From Actinomycetes bacterium (GTDB lineage Bacteria > Actinomycetota > Actinomycetes > Nanopelagicales > Nanopelagicaceae): a stretch of 64,000 bases of DNA. The stretch is from assembly GCA_947383695.1 (NCBI GenBank), contig OX376642.1, positions 1,178,001 through 1,242,000 of the forward strand. The letters run 5' to 3'. The translations under genes were made by a program, and so were the position numbers. The notes below the pieces were generated by a model, which was not told the DNA's origin, searched no databases, and was given only the letters and a program-made list of their open reading frames with translations. This document shows, in pieces, positions 51,020 through 58,485 of this stretch (position 1 is the first letter of the stretch; each line of letters begins with the position of its first letter).

Positions 51020-51405
51020 GCGCGCACTACCAATGTGGACCAGGTTGAAACAACCAACTTGTCTCCTGAATGTAAATCGGAACGCACAGTTACGATTTCA
51101 TTGCCGGCTGCAACTTTGTAACTTTCAATTGTTGAAGAACATTTAAAGGTATCGCCCGCAACGATTGGCCGCTTGATATCAAAGCGCTGATCACCATGAA
51201 CTACTCGAGACCAATCCAAACCAATTTCAGGGTTGGACAGGATCTCTTGTGATTGTTCTAAGGTAATTCGAATTGAAAAAGTTGGAGGAGCTACCGTTGT
51301 ATTGTTTTCAGAAAGGACGGCACAAAAGGCATCAATTTCAGATTGAGAAACAGTTACAGACTCTGCACCTTCAAAGGTGCGCCCGACAGAATCGGGATTG
51401 AGCAT
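51016..51405 (-). CDS. hadA: MaoC-like dehydratase stabilising subunit (HadA type, FAS1-like N domain)
   Basis: The ATG at 51405 ([15 protein letters not shown]) overlaps the rpmG stop by one base and gives 129 aa; an earlier in-frame start lies inside rpmG and is rejected. The hot-dog fold lacks the Asp/His dyad of hadB, as expected for the non-catalytic partner. VVHGDQRFDIKRPIVAGDTF and LVVSTWSTLVVR are family-like strands. It acts with hadB, whose start overlaps its stop by 4 bp. Confidence 0.85.
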   Translation of the reverse strand: MLNPDSVGRTFEGAESVTVSQSEIDAFCAVLSENNTTVAPPTFSIRITLEQSQEILSNPEIGLDWSRVVHGDQRFDIKRPIVAGDTFKCSSTIESYKVAAGNEIVTVRSDLHSGDKLVVSTWSTLVVRA

Positions 51406-51575
51406 TAGCGAGTTTCGCGGTGAAGAGTTGAAGACTTGCAACGTGGACAGAACTTCTTGAGTTCCATACGGTCTGGATCGTTGCGGCGGTTCTTCTTTGT
51501 GATGTAGTTACGCTCTTTGCAATCCACGCATGCCATGGTGATCTTTGGACGTACGTCCGCGCTCTTGCTTGCCAT
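51405..51575 (-). CDS. rpmG: 50S ribosomal protein L33
   Basis: A 56-aa ribosomal protein read directly on the minus strand: [20 protein letters not shown], then [20 protein letters not shown] and the end [12 protein letters not shown]. The pairs CVDC and CPRC form a zinc ribbon (C+ form). It lies after tRNA-Met and overlaps hadA by one base. Confidence 0.96.
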   Translation of the reverse strand: MASKSADVRPKITMACVDCKERNYITKKNRRNDPDRMELKKFCPRCKSSTLHRETR

Positions 51576-51657
51576 GGTCTTACTCCTTCAGTCGATTACG
51601 AGAGGCTTAGGTTACCCGAGCCATCTCGTAGCGCGAAATTCACGCTTGTGGATCTAG

Positions 51658-51731
51658 TAGCGGAGGCGGGATTTGAACCCACGACACAGCGATTATGAGC
51701 CGCTTGCTCTACCAAGCTGAGCTACCCCGCC
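51658..51731 (-). tRNA. metT: tRNA-Met(CAT), elongator
   Basis: A 74-nt cloverleaf: acceptor GGCGGGG with CTCCGCT, D-arm GCTC/GAGC, anticodon loop CTCATAA with CAT, T-loop TTCAAAT. The first pair is G-U rather than the C-A mismatch of initiator tRNA, so it is not the initiator. tRNA-Ile2 with a modified CAT cannot be excluded by sequence alone, but the thrT-metT-rpmG order supports elongator Met. Confidence 0.88.
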
Positions 51732-51782
51732 AAGGGTTGTGCGTTTGAAAGATAGGTAATTCTTGGTGAAGAACCTCTTTCG

Positions 51783-51855
51783 AGCCCCCCACCGGAATCG
51801 AACCGGTGACCTTTTCCTTACCATGGAAACACTCTACCGACTGAGCTAGGGGGGC
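51783..51855 (-). tRNA. thrT: tRNA-Thr(GGT)
   Basis: A 73-nt cloverleaf: acceptor GCCCCCC with GGGGGGC, anticodon stem TTTCC/GGAAA enclosing the loop ATGGTAA with GGT, T-arm CCGGTTCGATTCCGG. It is the first gene of the transcript continuing to metT, rpmG and hadA. Confidence 0.94.
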
Positions 51856-51870
51856 GTTGGACGAATGCGA

Positions 51871-51899
51871 AGCCTACCTTCTTACTTCCACTTTGGAAA
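51871..51899 (-). promoter_or_regulatory. Predicted promoter of thrT-metT-rpmG-hadAB
   Basis: TTTCCA (51894-51899) and TAGGCT (51871-51876) on the minus strand are 17 bp apart; the start would be about 9 nt before the tRNA-Thr 5' end. TTCCA-AAG-TGGAA forms a small inverted repeat over the -35. Confidence 0.5.
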
Positions 51900-51909
51900 A
51901 ATTACCTCT

Positions 51910-52860
51910 TTATTGAGCAGGATCTAGCGTGATTTTGCCTGTTGTTTCGCGGCTCAACATCGCCTTGTGGGCTTGGCTGGCCTGACTCAATGGATAGGTT
52001 GCACCGATTACCGGCTTCAACTTTCCTTCAACAACAAGAGCAAAGAGTTGCTCAATAACATCATTCATTAACTCTTTCTTACCGAAGCAATGTGACAACC
52101 AAAATCCAGTGATGGTTTTACTTCCACCCATAAGCGTTGCTGGTTGAATCATTGATGGTGCAACACGTGATGCCATGCCGTAGGTAACAAGACGACCAAA
52201 TGGCGCAAGAATTTCTAGGCTGTCATCAAAGGTCTTTCCGCCAACCATTTCAAGAATCAAGTTAACGCGCTTGCCACCATTGGCAGCTTTAATCGCATCA
52301 CCTAAGTTTTCATGGGTTGCTTCAACAACAACATCTGCACCAAGTGAGGTTGCAAGTGCGCGCTTTCCTTCAGAGGATGCAACCGCAATAACCTTTGCAC
52401 CCCACAACTTTGCTAATTGAATTGCAATAGTTCCAACACCACCGGCAGCTGCATGTACGACAACTGTTTCGCCAGGTTGCACATGTCCAACGGTTTTCAA
52501 AATGTGCCAAGCCGTTGATCCTTGAACCAACATGCACAGTGCTTGTCCATCTGAAACGCCATCAGGAATTGGAATCATTACTGAAGAGTGAGTAACCGCT
52601 TTCTGTGCATATCCCCCACCTTCAACTGGTGCTAAAACTCGAACACCCTTTGAGGTTGTTCCGACAACTTCAATGCCTGGAACCAATGGAAGCTTCTGTG
52701 CTGAAAGGTAAGAGTTTTCAGTTTGGTGTGTGTCTGCATAGTTGATTCCGATTGCAGAAACTTCTATGAGTTCAAATCCATCTGCCGCCTTTGGATCTTC
52801 TAGATCAACTAAGTGCATGACATCTGGACCACCAAATTCGGTGATCTGAATTGCTTTCAT
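51910..52860 (-). CDS. Zinc-independent MDR oxidoreductase (NADPH:quinone reductase-like)
   Basis: Medium-chain dehydrogenase/reductase of 316 aa with a GroES-like N-terminal half and a Rossmann half. The cofactor loop is HAAAGGVGTIAIQLAKLWGAKVIAVASS. Zinc ligands are absent. The N-terminal pattern AIQITEFGGPDVM and GINYADTHQTENSY match quinone oxidoreductase / crotonyl reductase relatives. It lies 3 bp after the ABC permease gene, so it is probably co-transcribed with the carbohydrate transporter; the link in function is unknown. Confidence 0.88.
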   Translation of the reverse strand: MKAIQITEFGGPDVMHLVDLEDPKAADGFELIEVSAIGINYADTHQTENSYLSAQKLPLVPGIEVVGTTSKGVRVLAPVEGGGYAQKAVTHSSVMIPIPDGVSDGQALCMLVQGSTAWHILKTVGHVQPGETVVVHAAAGGVGTIAIQLAKLWGAKVIAVASSEGKRALATSLGADVVVEATHENLGDAIKAANGGKRVNLILEMVGGKTFDDSLEILAPFGRLVTYGMASRVAPSMIQPATLMGGSKTITGFWLSHCFGKKELMNDVIEQLFALVVEGKLKPVIGATYPLSQASQAHKAMLSRETTGKITLDPAQ

Positions 52861-52863
52861 TAT

Positions 52864-53760
52864 TTACCCCTTGGTTGAGCCGAGTGTTAAGCCTGAAACA
52901 AACTGCTTGCGCAGTACAAAGAAGACGATAAGGGTAGGCAGCGCTGCGATAGTCGCACCAGCTGCCAAGAGGTTGTAATCCGTTACAAATTCACCCTGCA
53001 GTCGGCCAAGCGCCGAGGTAATCGGACGTTTTGAATCCGAGGACATCAGAACAAGTGCCCAGAAGAAGTCGTTGTAAATCCACGTAGTCATAAGTACGCC
53101 CAATGAAGCTAGCGCTGGACGAAGCAAAGGCAACATCACCTTTGTGTAGTGGGTGAAGACGCTAGCGCCATCAACCATTGCTGACTCGCTGATTTCCTTT
53201 GGAACTGTCTTCATATAACTTGAAAGAACAAATGTTGCAAAGCCCATCTGGAATGCAACGTGAATCAAAACAACACCCCATGGTGAGTCATACAAAAGGC
53301 GCGGAATTCCAACAGCCTTTCCTAAGGTGATGTACATCTTGAAAACTGGAATGAAAACTAATTGTGCTGGAAGCAGGTTTCCTGCTGTGAAAAGTAGCAA
53401 CAGCGAAACATTCCACTTGAATGAGTAACGGCTAACCACGAATGCAATAAGTGAGCCAAAGAAGAGTGTTAGCGCAACAGCAGGAATTGTGATCGCTGCT
53501 GTGTTCCAGAAGTACAAAGGCAGATCCATACGAGAGATTGCTTCTGTGTAGTTATCTAGATTTAAAGTTTTTGGAATTGAGAAGAGGCCATTTGCACGTA
53601 CATCCTTGTAGGGACGCAATGAAGTCCAGATCGTCCACGCAATTGGGAAGATCCAAACAATTGCGAAGATACCGATGAAGCCAGAGATAAAACGGTCCTT
53701 GACCTTCTGCTTGTTCTTGTACTTAGCAGCCGCTTGTGCGAGTTCTAGATCTACGCTCAT
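52864..53760 (-). CDS. Carbohydrate ABC transporter permease (MalG type)
   Basis: Inner-membrane permease of the CUT1 family, 298 aa with six hydrophobic segments. The EAA loop reads SAMVDGASVFTHYTKVMLPLLRPALASLGV, the ATPase docking site. The partner permease overlaps by 4 bp. No ATPase gene is present in the operon, so a shared MsmK/UgpC-like ATPase elsewhere is likely. The sugar is unknown. Confidence 0.93.
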   Translation of the reverse strand: MSVDLELAQAAAKYKNKQKVKDRFISGFIGIFAIVWIFPIAWTIWTSLRPYKDVRANGLFSIPKTLNLDNYTEAISRMDLPLYFWNTAAITIPAVALTLFFGSLIAFVVSRYSFKWNVSLLLLFTAGNLLPAQLVFIPVFKMYITLGKAVGIPRLLYDSPWGVVLIHVAFQMGFATFVLSSYMKTVPKEISESAMVDGASVFTHYTKVMLPLLRPALASLGVLMTTWIYNDFFWALVLMSSDSKRPITSALGRLQGEFVTDYNLLAAGATIAALPTLIVFFVLRKQFVSGLTLGSTKG

Positions 53761-54671
53761 TGGACATCACTCTTAAAGGTTGCTCGTAGGTAGGCAATAA
53801 TCGGTCCGATCGAAAGAACAAAGAGAATAACGGCGTAGGCCGCACCCTTCATGGATGCGCCTTCTCCAGCGATGTTTTGGAAAACCAAGGTACCCAAAAT
53901 CGGGAAGCCAGCTGAAGAGCCATAAATAATGTAAACAATGTCGAATGCACGTAGGGATTCGATGATTGTAATAACGATAACGATGATGTTTACCGGCTTC
54001 ATTGAAGGGAAAACAACCTTCTTGAAGGTCTGCCATTCAGTGGCTCCATCAAGGGATGCGGCTTCACGTAGCGCTGAATCAACTGACTTGAGGCCAGCTA
54101 AGTACAAAAGCATGATGTAACCAATATGTCGCCACGAGGCGATGGTCAAAATGACATAAATATTGATGTCGTAATTACCAAAAAATGAAATTGCATTATC
54201 GATATCGCGACCAAAGAGGCCGTTAACAAAGCCATCTGGGCGAAGTAAGAAGTTCCAGATAATTCCAGTAACTGCAAGTGAAAGCACAACCGGTAGGTAG
54301 TACGCGGTTTCATAAAACTTATGTCCGCGGATCTGACGATCAATTTGGTATGCAAGCAAAATTCCTAGCGGGGTTGCAATTAATGCAAACCAGCCCAACC
54401 AAATAACATTGTTCTTGAGACCTTCCCAGAACGCAGGGGTGTCAAAGAAAATATTTTGGTAGTTAGCTAGTCCAGCCCATTTGATTCGGCTGATTGAAAT
54501 ACCGGACCAGTATGTAAATGAAAGAAGAATTGTTAATACCGCTGGAATCCAAACAAGTAACAAGTGGAAGAAGAGCGGAATACCTACGAATGCACCTAGT
54601 GTTGTGCGATCTGCCTTGGAAAAGGCTCGACGGCGAGAGACTTTAGTGATGTCTTTCGCCGTCGAGCTCAT
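53757..54671 (-). CDS. Carbohydrate ABC transporter permease (MalF/UgpA type)
   Basis: CUT1-family permease of 304 aa with six membrane segments. Its EAA loop reads EAASLDGATEWQTFKKVVFPSMKPVN. It overlaps the MalG-type gene by 4 bp. It is preceded by a 51-bp gap after the binding-protein gene that contains a 15-bp AT-rich palindrome. Confidence 0.93.
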   Translation of the reverse strand: MSSTAKDITKVSRRRAFSKADRTTLGAFVGIPLFFHLLLVWIPAVLTILLSFTYWSGISISRIKWAGLANYQNIFFDTPAFWEGLKNNVIWLGWFALIATPLGILLAYQIDRQIRGHKFYETAYYLPVVLSLAVTGIIWNFLLRPDGFVNGLFGRDIDNAISFFGNYDINIYVILTIASWRHIGYIMLLYLAGLKSVDSALREAASLDGATEWQTFKKVVFPSMKPVNIIVIVITIIESLRAFDIVYIIYGSSAGFPILGTLVFQNIAGEGASMKGAAYAVILFVLSIGPIIAYLRATFKSDVQ

Positions 54672-54702
54672 ACTTGTAACCCTATCTCTAATTAATCCAA
54701 TA

Positions 54703-54717
54703 TAACTAATTTAGTTA
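54703..54717. promoter_or_regulatory. AT-rich palindrome between the binding-protein and permease genes
   Basis: TAACTAA-T-TTAGTTA, a perfect 7-bp inverted repeat around one base. The one-base centre cannot form an RNA loop, so if functional it is a protein-binding site. It could also be chance in an AT-rich gap. Confidence 0.3.
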
Positions 54718-54722
54718 ACGAA

Positions 54723-56042
54723 TTAAGCTAGAGGAGGAAGTGCTTCCCATTGTGATTGCAAAGTATCTTGGATCTTTGCAACATCCTTTGGATTCTTGAA
54801 CCATGACTGGATTGCTGGACCAACAACTGGGCCTGCAAAGTCTGGACGAGTATCGCGATCAAGGAACTGAGTGATGTACTTGGCTTCTGCCATAACAGCA
54901 AGTTGTTCCTTCTGGAATGGGTCGTATGTTGATGTGTCCTGGCCACTGTTTGCTGATGTCATTGGAATAAGAGCTCCGTTTGCATCCTTAGCAGCAAGTG
55001 TTGCGTTCACACCTTCCATGTCGCCAGCAAACTTCAAGAAGTCTGCTCCGCCATCATTATTTGTACCGTTTGCAGCTACACACCAACCATCGATAGGTGC
55101 ATCGATAGTGTCGCGGCCGTGCTCTGGGTTAATTTCTGGGAATGGAATGATTGAAAGGTCAGCGTAATCAGCTTCTGACTGCTCCTTGAAGTTTCCACCG
55201 AACCATGAACCCATAAGCATTGATCCAGCCTTCTTCTGTAGAAGAAGCTGCATAGCTCCATCCCACTCGAGATCTAGAACGTTTGGATTCATGTATGGAA
55301 GCAACTCAGCCCAGTGTGAGAACACATCTGTAACCTTTGCATCTGTCCACTTTTCGCGACCAGCAAGTAGGTCTACGTGGAACTGGTAACCATTAACGCG
55401 AGCGTTGATGATGTCGAATGTTCCCATTGCTTCCCAACCGCCCTTATCTCCGGCAGCGAAACCAACAAGACCCTTCTTCTTCATACCATCAAGCATCTTT
55501 AGGTATTCATCCCAGTTTGTTACGTTGTCTGCATTCAATCCCAAGTCTGCGAACATTGACTTACGGAAGTGAAGACCCCATGGGTACCAAGACTTTGGAA
55601 CGAAGTACTGCTTGCCATCAAGACCAGTTGAAGCGATCTTGTAGCTCTCTGAGTACTGATCGCCAATTGCGTCCCATACGCCAGTTAGATCTGCAAGCAG
55701 ACCCTGCTCTGCGAAGAACTGCATGCGATATCCAGCCATCCACTCAAAAGTATCGTCAGGTGTTCCCTGTAGATACTGTGAGAGGTTGTTCTGGAATGCA
55801 TTTGACTCAGTTGCGTTGTACTTAACTTCGTTGCCTGTCTTTGCTGTGTACGCAGCAATTAAAGCTTCGTTTTGTGCAGTAGGACCTGCATCTACAGAGC
55901 GAGCTCCGTATGCAAGTGGACCTGTTGCTTTGTCACCGCAGCCTGCAAGTAGAGATCCACCTGCTGCGATTCCTAAACCACCAACTGCAGCACCCTTAAG
56001 TACTGAGCGGCGGGAAATGCCATTATTTAGATCTGACATCAT
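54723..56042 (-). CDS. Extracellular carbohydrate-binding lipoprotein of an ABC transporter
   Basis: Family 1-type solute-binding protein of 439 aa. The N-terminus has a twin-arginine-like motif SRRSVLKG, a hydrophobic stretch and the lipobox LLAGC with Cys35 as the lipid-modified residue. The mature part resembles sugar receptors (GTPDDTFEWMAGYRMQFFAEQGLLADLT, KYFVPKSW-type QYFVPKSWYPWG, GSWFGGNFKEQ). The twin-Arg signal suggests export of the folded protein. It heads the binding protein-permease-permease-oxidoreductase operon. Confidence 0.93.
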   Translation of the reverse strand: MMSDLNNGISRRSVLKGAAVGGLGIAAGGSLLAGCGDKATGPLAYGARSVDAGPTAQNEALIAAYTAKTGNEVKYNATESNAFQNNLSQYLQGTPDDTFEWMAGYRMQFFAEQGLLADLTGVWDAIGDQYSESYKIASTGLDGKQYFVPKSWYPWGLHFRKSMFADLGLNADNVTNWDEYLKMLDGMKKKGLVGFAAGDKGGWEAMGTFDIINARVNGYQFHVDLLAGREKWTDAKVTDVFSHWAELLPYMNPNVLDLEWDGAMQLLLQKKAGSMLMGSWFGGNFKEQSEADYADLSIIPFPEINPEHGRDTIDAPIDGWCVAANGTNNDGGADFLKFAGDMEGVNATLAAKDANGALIPMTSANSGQDTSTYDPFQKEQLAVMAEAKYITQFLDRDTRPDFAGPVVGPAIQSWFKNPKDVAKIQDTLQSQWEALPPLA

Positions 56043-56063
56043 CGTCCTTTTCTAGTAATTGAG

Positions 56064-56073
56064 CCTTCGAAGG
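56064..56073. promoter_or_regulatory. CG-centred palindrome upstream of the sugar-binding protein gene
   Basis: CCTTCGAAGG, perfect over 10 bp, lies 21 bp before the ATG at 56042. LacI-family operators are CG-centred palindromes, and such regulators commonly control CUT1 operons, so this is a reasonable operator candidate. No regulator gene is adjacent. Confidence 0.35.
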
Positions 56074-56201
56074 TCATTGGGTTTTGAGGGGTCAAATCCC
56101 TTGGACACTCGGAAATCTACGCCTGGGCAGGCTCAATAGATAGGAAGTACAGGTAACAAAAGGGTTACGTTTGAGCAGCTTTTTGCCGCTTTTTGATCTC
56201 T

Positions 56202-56372
56202 TTATGCGCCTTTTCCGAAGAGTTTGCTGAAGAAACCGGGCTCCTTGGGGTCATTGGCATGGCCCTGACAGCGATCCTTCTTTGCCACACCTTTCAGGGC
56301 TATTTCGATGTGTTGGCCACACCCTGACCAGCTCGGCTTTCCACATTTACGACAGGTAGTTCTACTGCACAT
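56202..56372 (-). CDS. Cys-rich microprotein, paralogue of the one at 58310-58423
   Basis: A 56-aa protein from ATG 56372 (MCSRTTCRKCGKPSWSGCGQ); the longer in-frame reading to 56438 runs into the upstream flavoprotein gene and is rejected. Cysteines at 2, 7, 10, 18 and 35 and histidines at 21 and 38 suggest a zinc- or iron-binding site. About two thirds of the first 36 residues are identical to the 37-aa microprotein at the operon start. A Lys/Phe-rich tail (GFFSKLFGKGA) could be amphipathic. It lies 16 bp after the CoA-disulfide reductase/rhodanese gene. I recognise no characterised family. Confidence 0.8.
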   Translation of the reverse strand: MCSRTTCRKCGKPSWSGCGQHIEIALKGVAKKDRCQGHANDPKEPGFFSKLFGKGA

Positions 56373-56388
56373 CTTTTTCTCTTTTCTC

Positions 56389-58017
56389 TTATTTGCTCGC
56401 AGCTGGAGAGTTGCTCCAGGTGAGATATCCGCCATCAAGATTTACTGCATTGAACCCAAGCTCTTTAAGGAGCATCGATCCTGTATGTCCGCGCAAGCCA
56501 ACTTGGCAATTTACCAAAAGATTTCTGTTAGTTAATTCCTTATACCGATCACGAATTTCATCAACTGGAATGTTGATAGCACCAGGAATGATTCCTCTAC
56601 CACACTCAGCTTCAGAACGAACATCTAGTAGTTCGTAACCATTTTCGCGATACTCATCAATCTGATGCCACTGAGCAACCTTTGAGACTCCTGACAAAAC
56701 GTTTTCGGCCACATACCCCAACATGTTTACGGGATCTTTTGCCGAACCAAATGGAGGTGCATAAGCAAGTTCTAGATCAGCAAGCTCAGGTGCAGTTATT
56801 CCTCCACGCATCGCAGTTGCAATGACATCGATTCGCTTATCTACTCCCTCAATACCAACGCCTTGAGCTCCAAGAATTTCACCTGACTTGGGATCAAAGA
56901 TAAGTTTCAAAGTCATTTGCTTTGCATCTGGGTAGTAACCAGCATGTGAGTTTGGATGAATGTGAATAGCTTGATGCGGAATGTTTGCCGCTTTAAGTCG
57001 CTTTTCATTCCAACCTGTAGTTGCAATCATGAGATCAAAGACTTTAACAATTGCGGTTCCGATAGTTTTTACTGGTCGAACAGTTAAACCACAGATGTGA
57101 TCTGCAACTACGCGACCATGACGATTTGCTAGGTTTGCCAGTGGAACCAGCGTTGCATTTCCATCAAGTGCATCAGTCTTTTCGGCGGCATCGCCAACCG
57201 CGTAAATATCAGCGTTACTTGTGCGATTGAACTCATCAACTTTGATTCCGTTGCGGGTACCAATATCAAGCCCAGCAGCCTTAGCTAGGCCAATCTCAGG
57301 GCGAACTCCGATTGCCAAGATAACTATCTCCGCTGGCAAAACATCTCCATTGGAAAGTTCTACTGAATTCGGAGTTATATTCACAACGCTGGCACCGAGA
57401 CGAAGATCCACATTGTGTGAACGCATTTCTTGTGCAACTAAGGTTGCAAGTTCTGGATCTAAAGGCATCAAGACTTGATCAGTTGCTTCAACTAATGCGG
57501 TTGGAATCTTGCGGTGAACAAGGTTTTCAGCGATTTCAACACCGATAAATCCACCGCCAATGACAACAGCACTTGCTGGTTTTTTACCAACACTTGCAGC
57601 AATCTTTTCAACATCTTCAACTGTTCTCAGTGTCATACCACGTTCAATTCCAGGAATAGGTGGGACGACAGGAGATGCACCTGGGCTCAAAATTAATTTG
57701 TCATAATCAAGTTCATCAGTTTGACCCGTAATGAGATTCTTGATTGCTACAACTTTCTTGCTGGGATTAATTGCAAGAACTTCTGTACTTACCCGAACAT
57801 CCAAGCGAAAACGTGCATGCAGGCTTGCAGGTGTCTGTAACAAGAGATCCTTTTCCTCTTCAATCACTCCACCTACGTAATATGGCAAGCCACAATTGGC
57901 ATAGGAAACGTGCCCGCTTTTTTCGAGAACAATAATTTCCGCTGATTCATCTAAGCGACGCAGGCGAGTTGCGGCTGACATTCCTCCCGCAACACCACCA
58001 ATAATGATTGCGCGCAT
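56389..58017 (-). CDS. CoA-disulfide reductase/rhodanese fusion (CoADR-Rhd)
   Basis: FAD- and NAD(P)H-dependent disulfide/persulfide reductase with a C-terminal sulfurtransferase domain, 542 aa. FAD motif IIGGVAGGMSAATRLRR at the N-terminus; the single redox Cys42 is in SYANCGLPYYVGG, typical of CoADR and Npsr, which use CoA. NAD motif VVIGGGFIGVEIAENL at mid-protein. The rhodanese domain (residues about 455-542) has the catalytic Cys504 in VNCQVGLRGH. Such fusions reduce CoA persulfide or polysulfide and release sulfide. It lies 2 bp after the regulator gene in the same operon. Confidence 0.92.
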   Translation of the reverse strand: MRAIIIGGVAGGMSAATRLRRLDESAEIIVLEKSGHVSYANCGLPYYVGGVIEEEKDLLLQTPASLHARFRLDVRVSTEVLAINPSKKVVAIKNLITGQTDELDYDKLILSPGASPVVPPIPGIERGMTLRTVEDVEKIAASVGKKPASAVVIGGGFIGVEIAENLVHRKIPTALVEATDQVLMPLDPELATLVAQEMRSHNVDLRLGASVVNITPNSVELSNGDVLPAEIVILAIGVRPEIGLAKAAGLDIGTRNGIKVDEFNRTSNADIYAVGDAAEKTDALDGNATLVPLANLANRHGRVVADHICGLTVRPVKTIGTAIVKVFDLMIATTGWNEKRLKAANIPHQAIHIHPNSHAGYYPDAKQMTLKLIFDPKSGEILGAQGVGIEGVDKRIDVIATAMRGGITAPELADLELAYAPPFGSAKDPVNMLGYVAENVLSGVSKVAQWHQIDEYRENGYELLDVRSEAECGRGIIPGAINIPVDEIRDRYKELTNRNLLVNCQVGLRGHTGSMLLKELGFNAVNLDGGYLTWSNSPAASK

Positions 58018-58019
58018 GC

Positions 58020-58307
58020 TTATGCCAGGCTTAGGAATAGTTTTTGGAGCTGTGCGGTGACCGCATCAGAGTTGTTCTTTCCTTCAACGATGCATTCTTT
58101 AAGACTGGCAGAGATCAATGTAAAGGCTGCTGTATTTACCGCCTTAGAAACGGCTGACATCTGCGTCACGATCTCATCGCAGTTTCGGCCTTCTTCTAGC
58201 ATTCTTGCGACAGCGCCTAACTGTCCCTGTGCGCGCTTGATTCTCTTTGCAATTGCCACGATCTGTTCTTCATCCGATAGAACATGTGCGATTTTCTTGG
58301 TAGCCAT
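58020..58307 (-). CDS. CsoR/CstR-family repressor, predicted persulfide-sensing type
   Basis: A DUF156/CsoR four-helix DNA-binding protein, 95 aa from ATG 58307 (an earlier ATG at 58316 overlaps the microprotein stop). IAKRIKRAQGQLGAVARMLEEGRNCDEIVTQMSAVSKAV is the family core. Cys43 and Cys72 are 29 residues apart, as in both CsoR and CstR; at the position of the CsoR copper-ligand His (Cys43 + 25) there is Ser68. The missing His argues against copper and for a CstR-like persulfide sensor. It is linked to a CoADR-rhodanese gene, and its likely operator lies in the operon promoter. Confidence 0.9.
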   Translation of the reverse strand: MATKKIAHVLSDEEQIVAIAKRIKRAQGQLGAVARMLEEGRNCDEIVTQMSAVSKAVNTAAFTLISASLKECIVEGKNNSDAVTAQLQKLFLSLA

Positions 58308-58309
58308 GA

Positions 58310-58423
58310 TTAGCACTTACAACGATCTGCTTCAGCTACGCCGGCTAGCGCTTCTTCAATGTGCTGGCCGCATCCTGACCAAGTGACTTTCTTACATACA
58401 TTGCAGGTTACTGGTGAACACAT
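58310..58423 (-). CDS. Cys-rich microprotein at the head of the persulfide operon
   Basis: A 37-aa protein read directly: MCSPVTCNVCKKVTWSGCGQ, then HIEEALAGVAEADRCKC. Cysteines at 2, 7, 10, 18, 35 and 37 and His21. SD AAGGGG lies 7 nt before the ATG, and the stop is 2 nt before the regulator ATG, so it is translated as the first gene of the operon. It shares about two thirds identity with the 56-aa protein at the other end. The pattern C-x4-C-x2-C-x4-W-x2-C-x2-H...RC is kept in both. A sulfur carrier or metal-binding role is inference. Confidence 0.82.
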   Translation of the reverse strand: MCSPVTCNVCKKVTWSGCGQHIEEALAGVAEADRCKC

Positions 58424-58462
58424 GGTTTTTCCCCTTAGTTTTGTACCTAAGGAAAACCTACC

Positions 58463-58485
58463 ATACCCCCGGGGGTATATGTCAA
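58463..58485 (-). promoter_or_regulatory. CsoR/CstR-type operator within the persulfide-operon promoter
   Basis: ATACCCCCGGGGGTAT (58463-58478) is a perfect 16-bp palindrome of the CsoR-family type (TACCC and GGGTA half-sites). It starts 2 bp after a consensus -35 TTGACA (58480-58485, minus strand), so it lies in the promoter spacer, where a bound repressor would block RNA polymerase. The -10 is not sharp; TAGGTT lies 19 bp from the -35. The -35 overlaps the stop of the upstream suyZ gene. Autoregulation by the downstream repressor is predicted. Confidence 0.85.

Noticed and set aside
51658-51731. Initiator tRNA-Met
   Set aside because: The first acceptor pair is G-U, not the mismatched C-A of bacterial initiators, and gene order matches elongator metT.
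55418-55825. Long open frame on the plus strand opposite the sugar-binding protein gene
   Set aside because: Composition is low-complexity and it lies wholly antisense to a clear binding-protein gene; no SD or homology signal.
56373-56438. N-terminal extension of the 56-aa microprotein
   Set aside because: It overlaps the end of the CoADR-rhodanese gene and has no counterpart in the paralogous 37-aa protein, which starts at the same MCS.
58020-58307. CsoR-family protein as a copper repressor
   Set aside because: The His ligand position is Ser and no copper ATPase or chaperone gene is adjacent.
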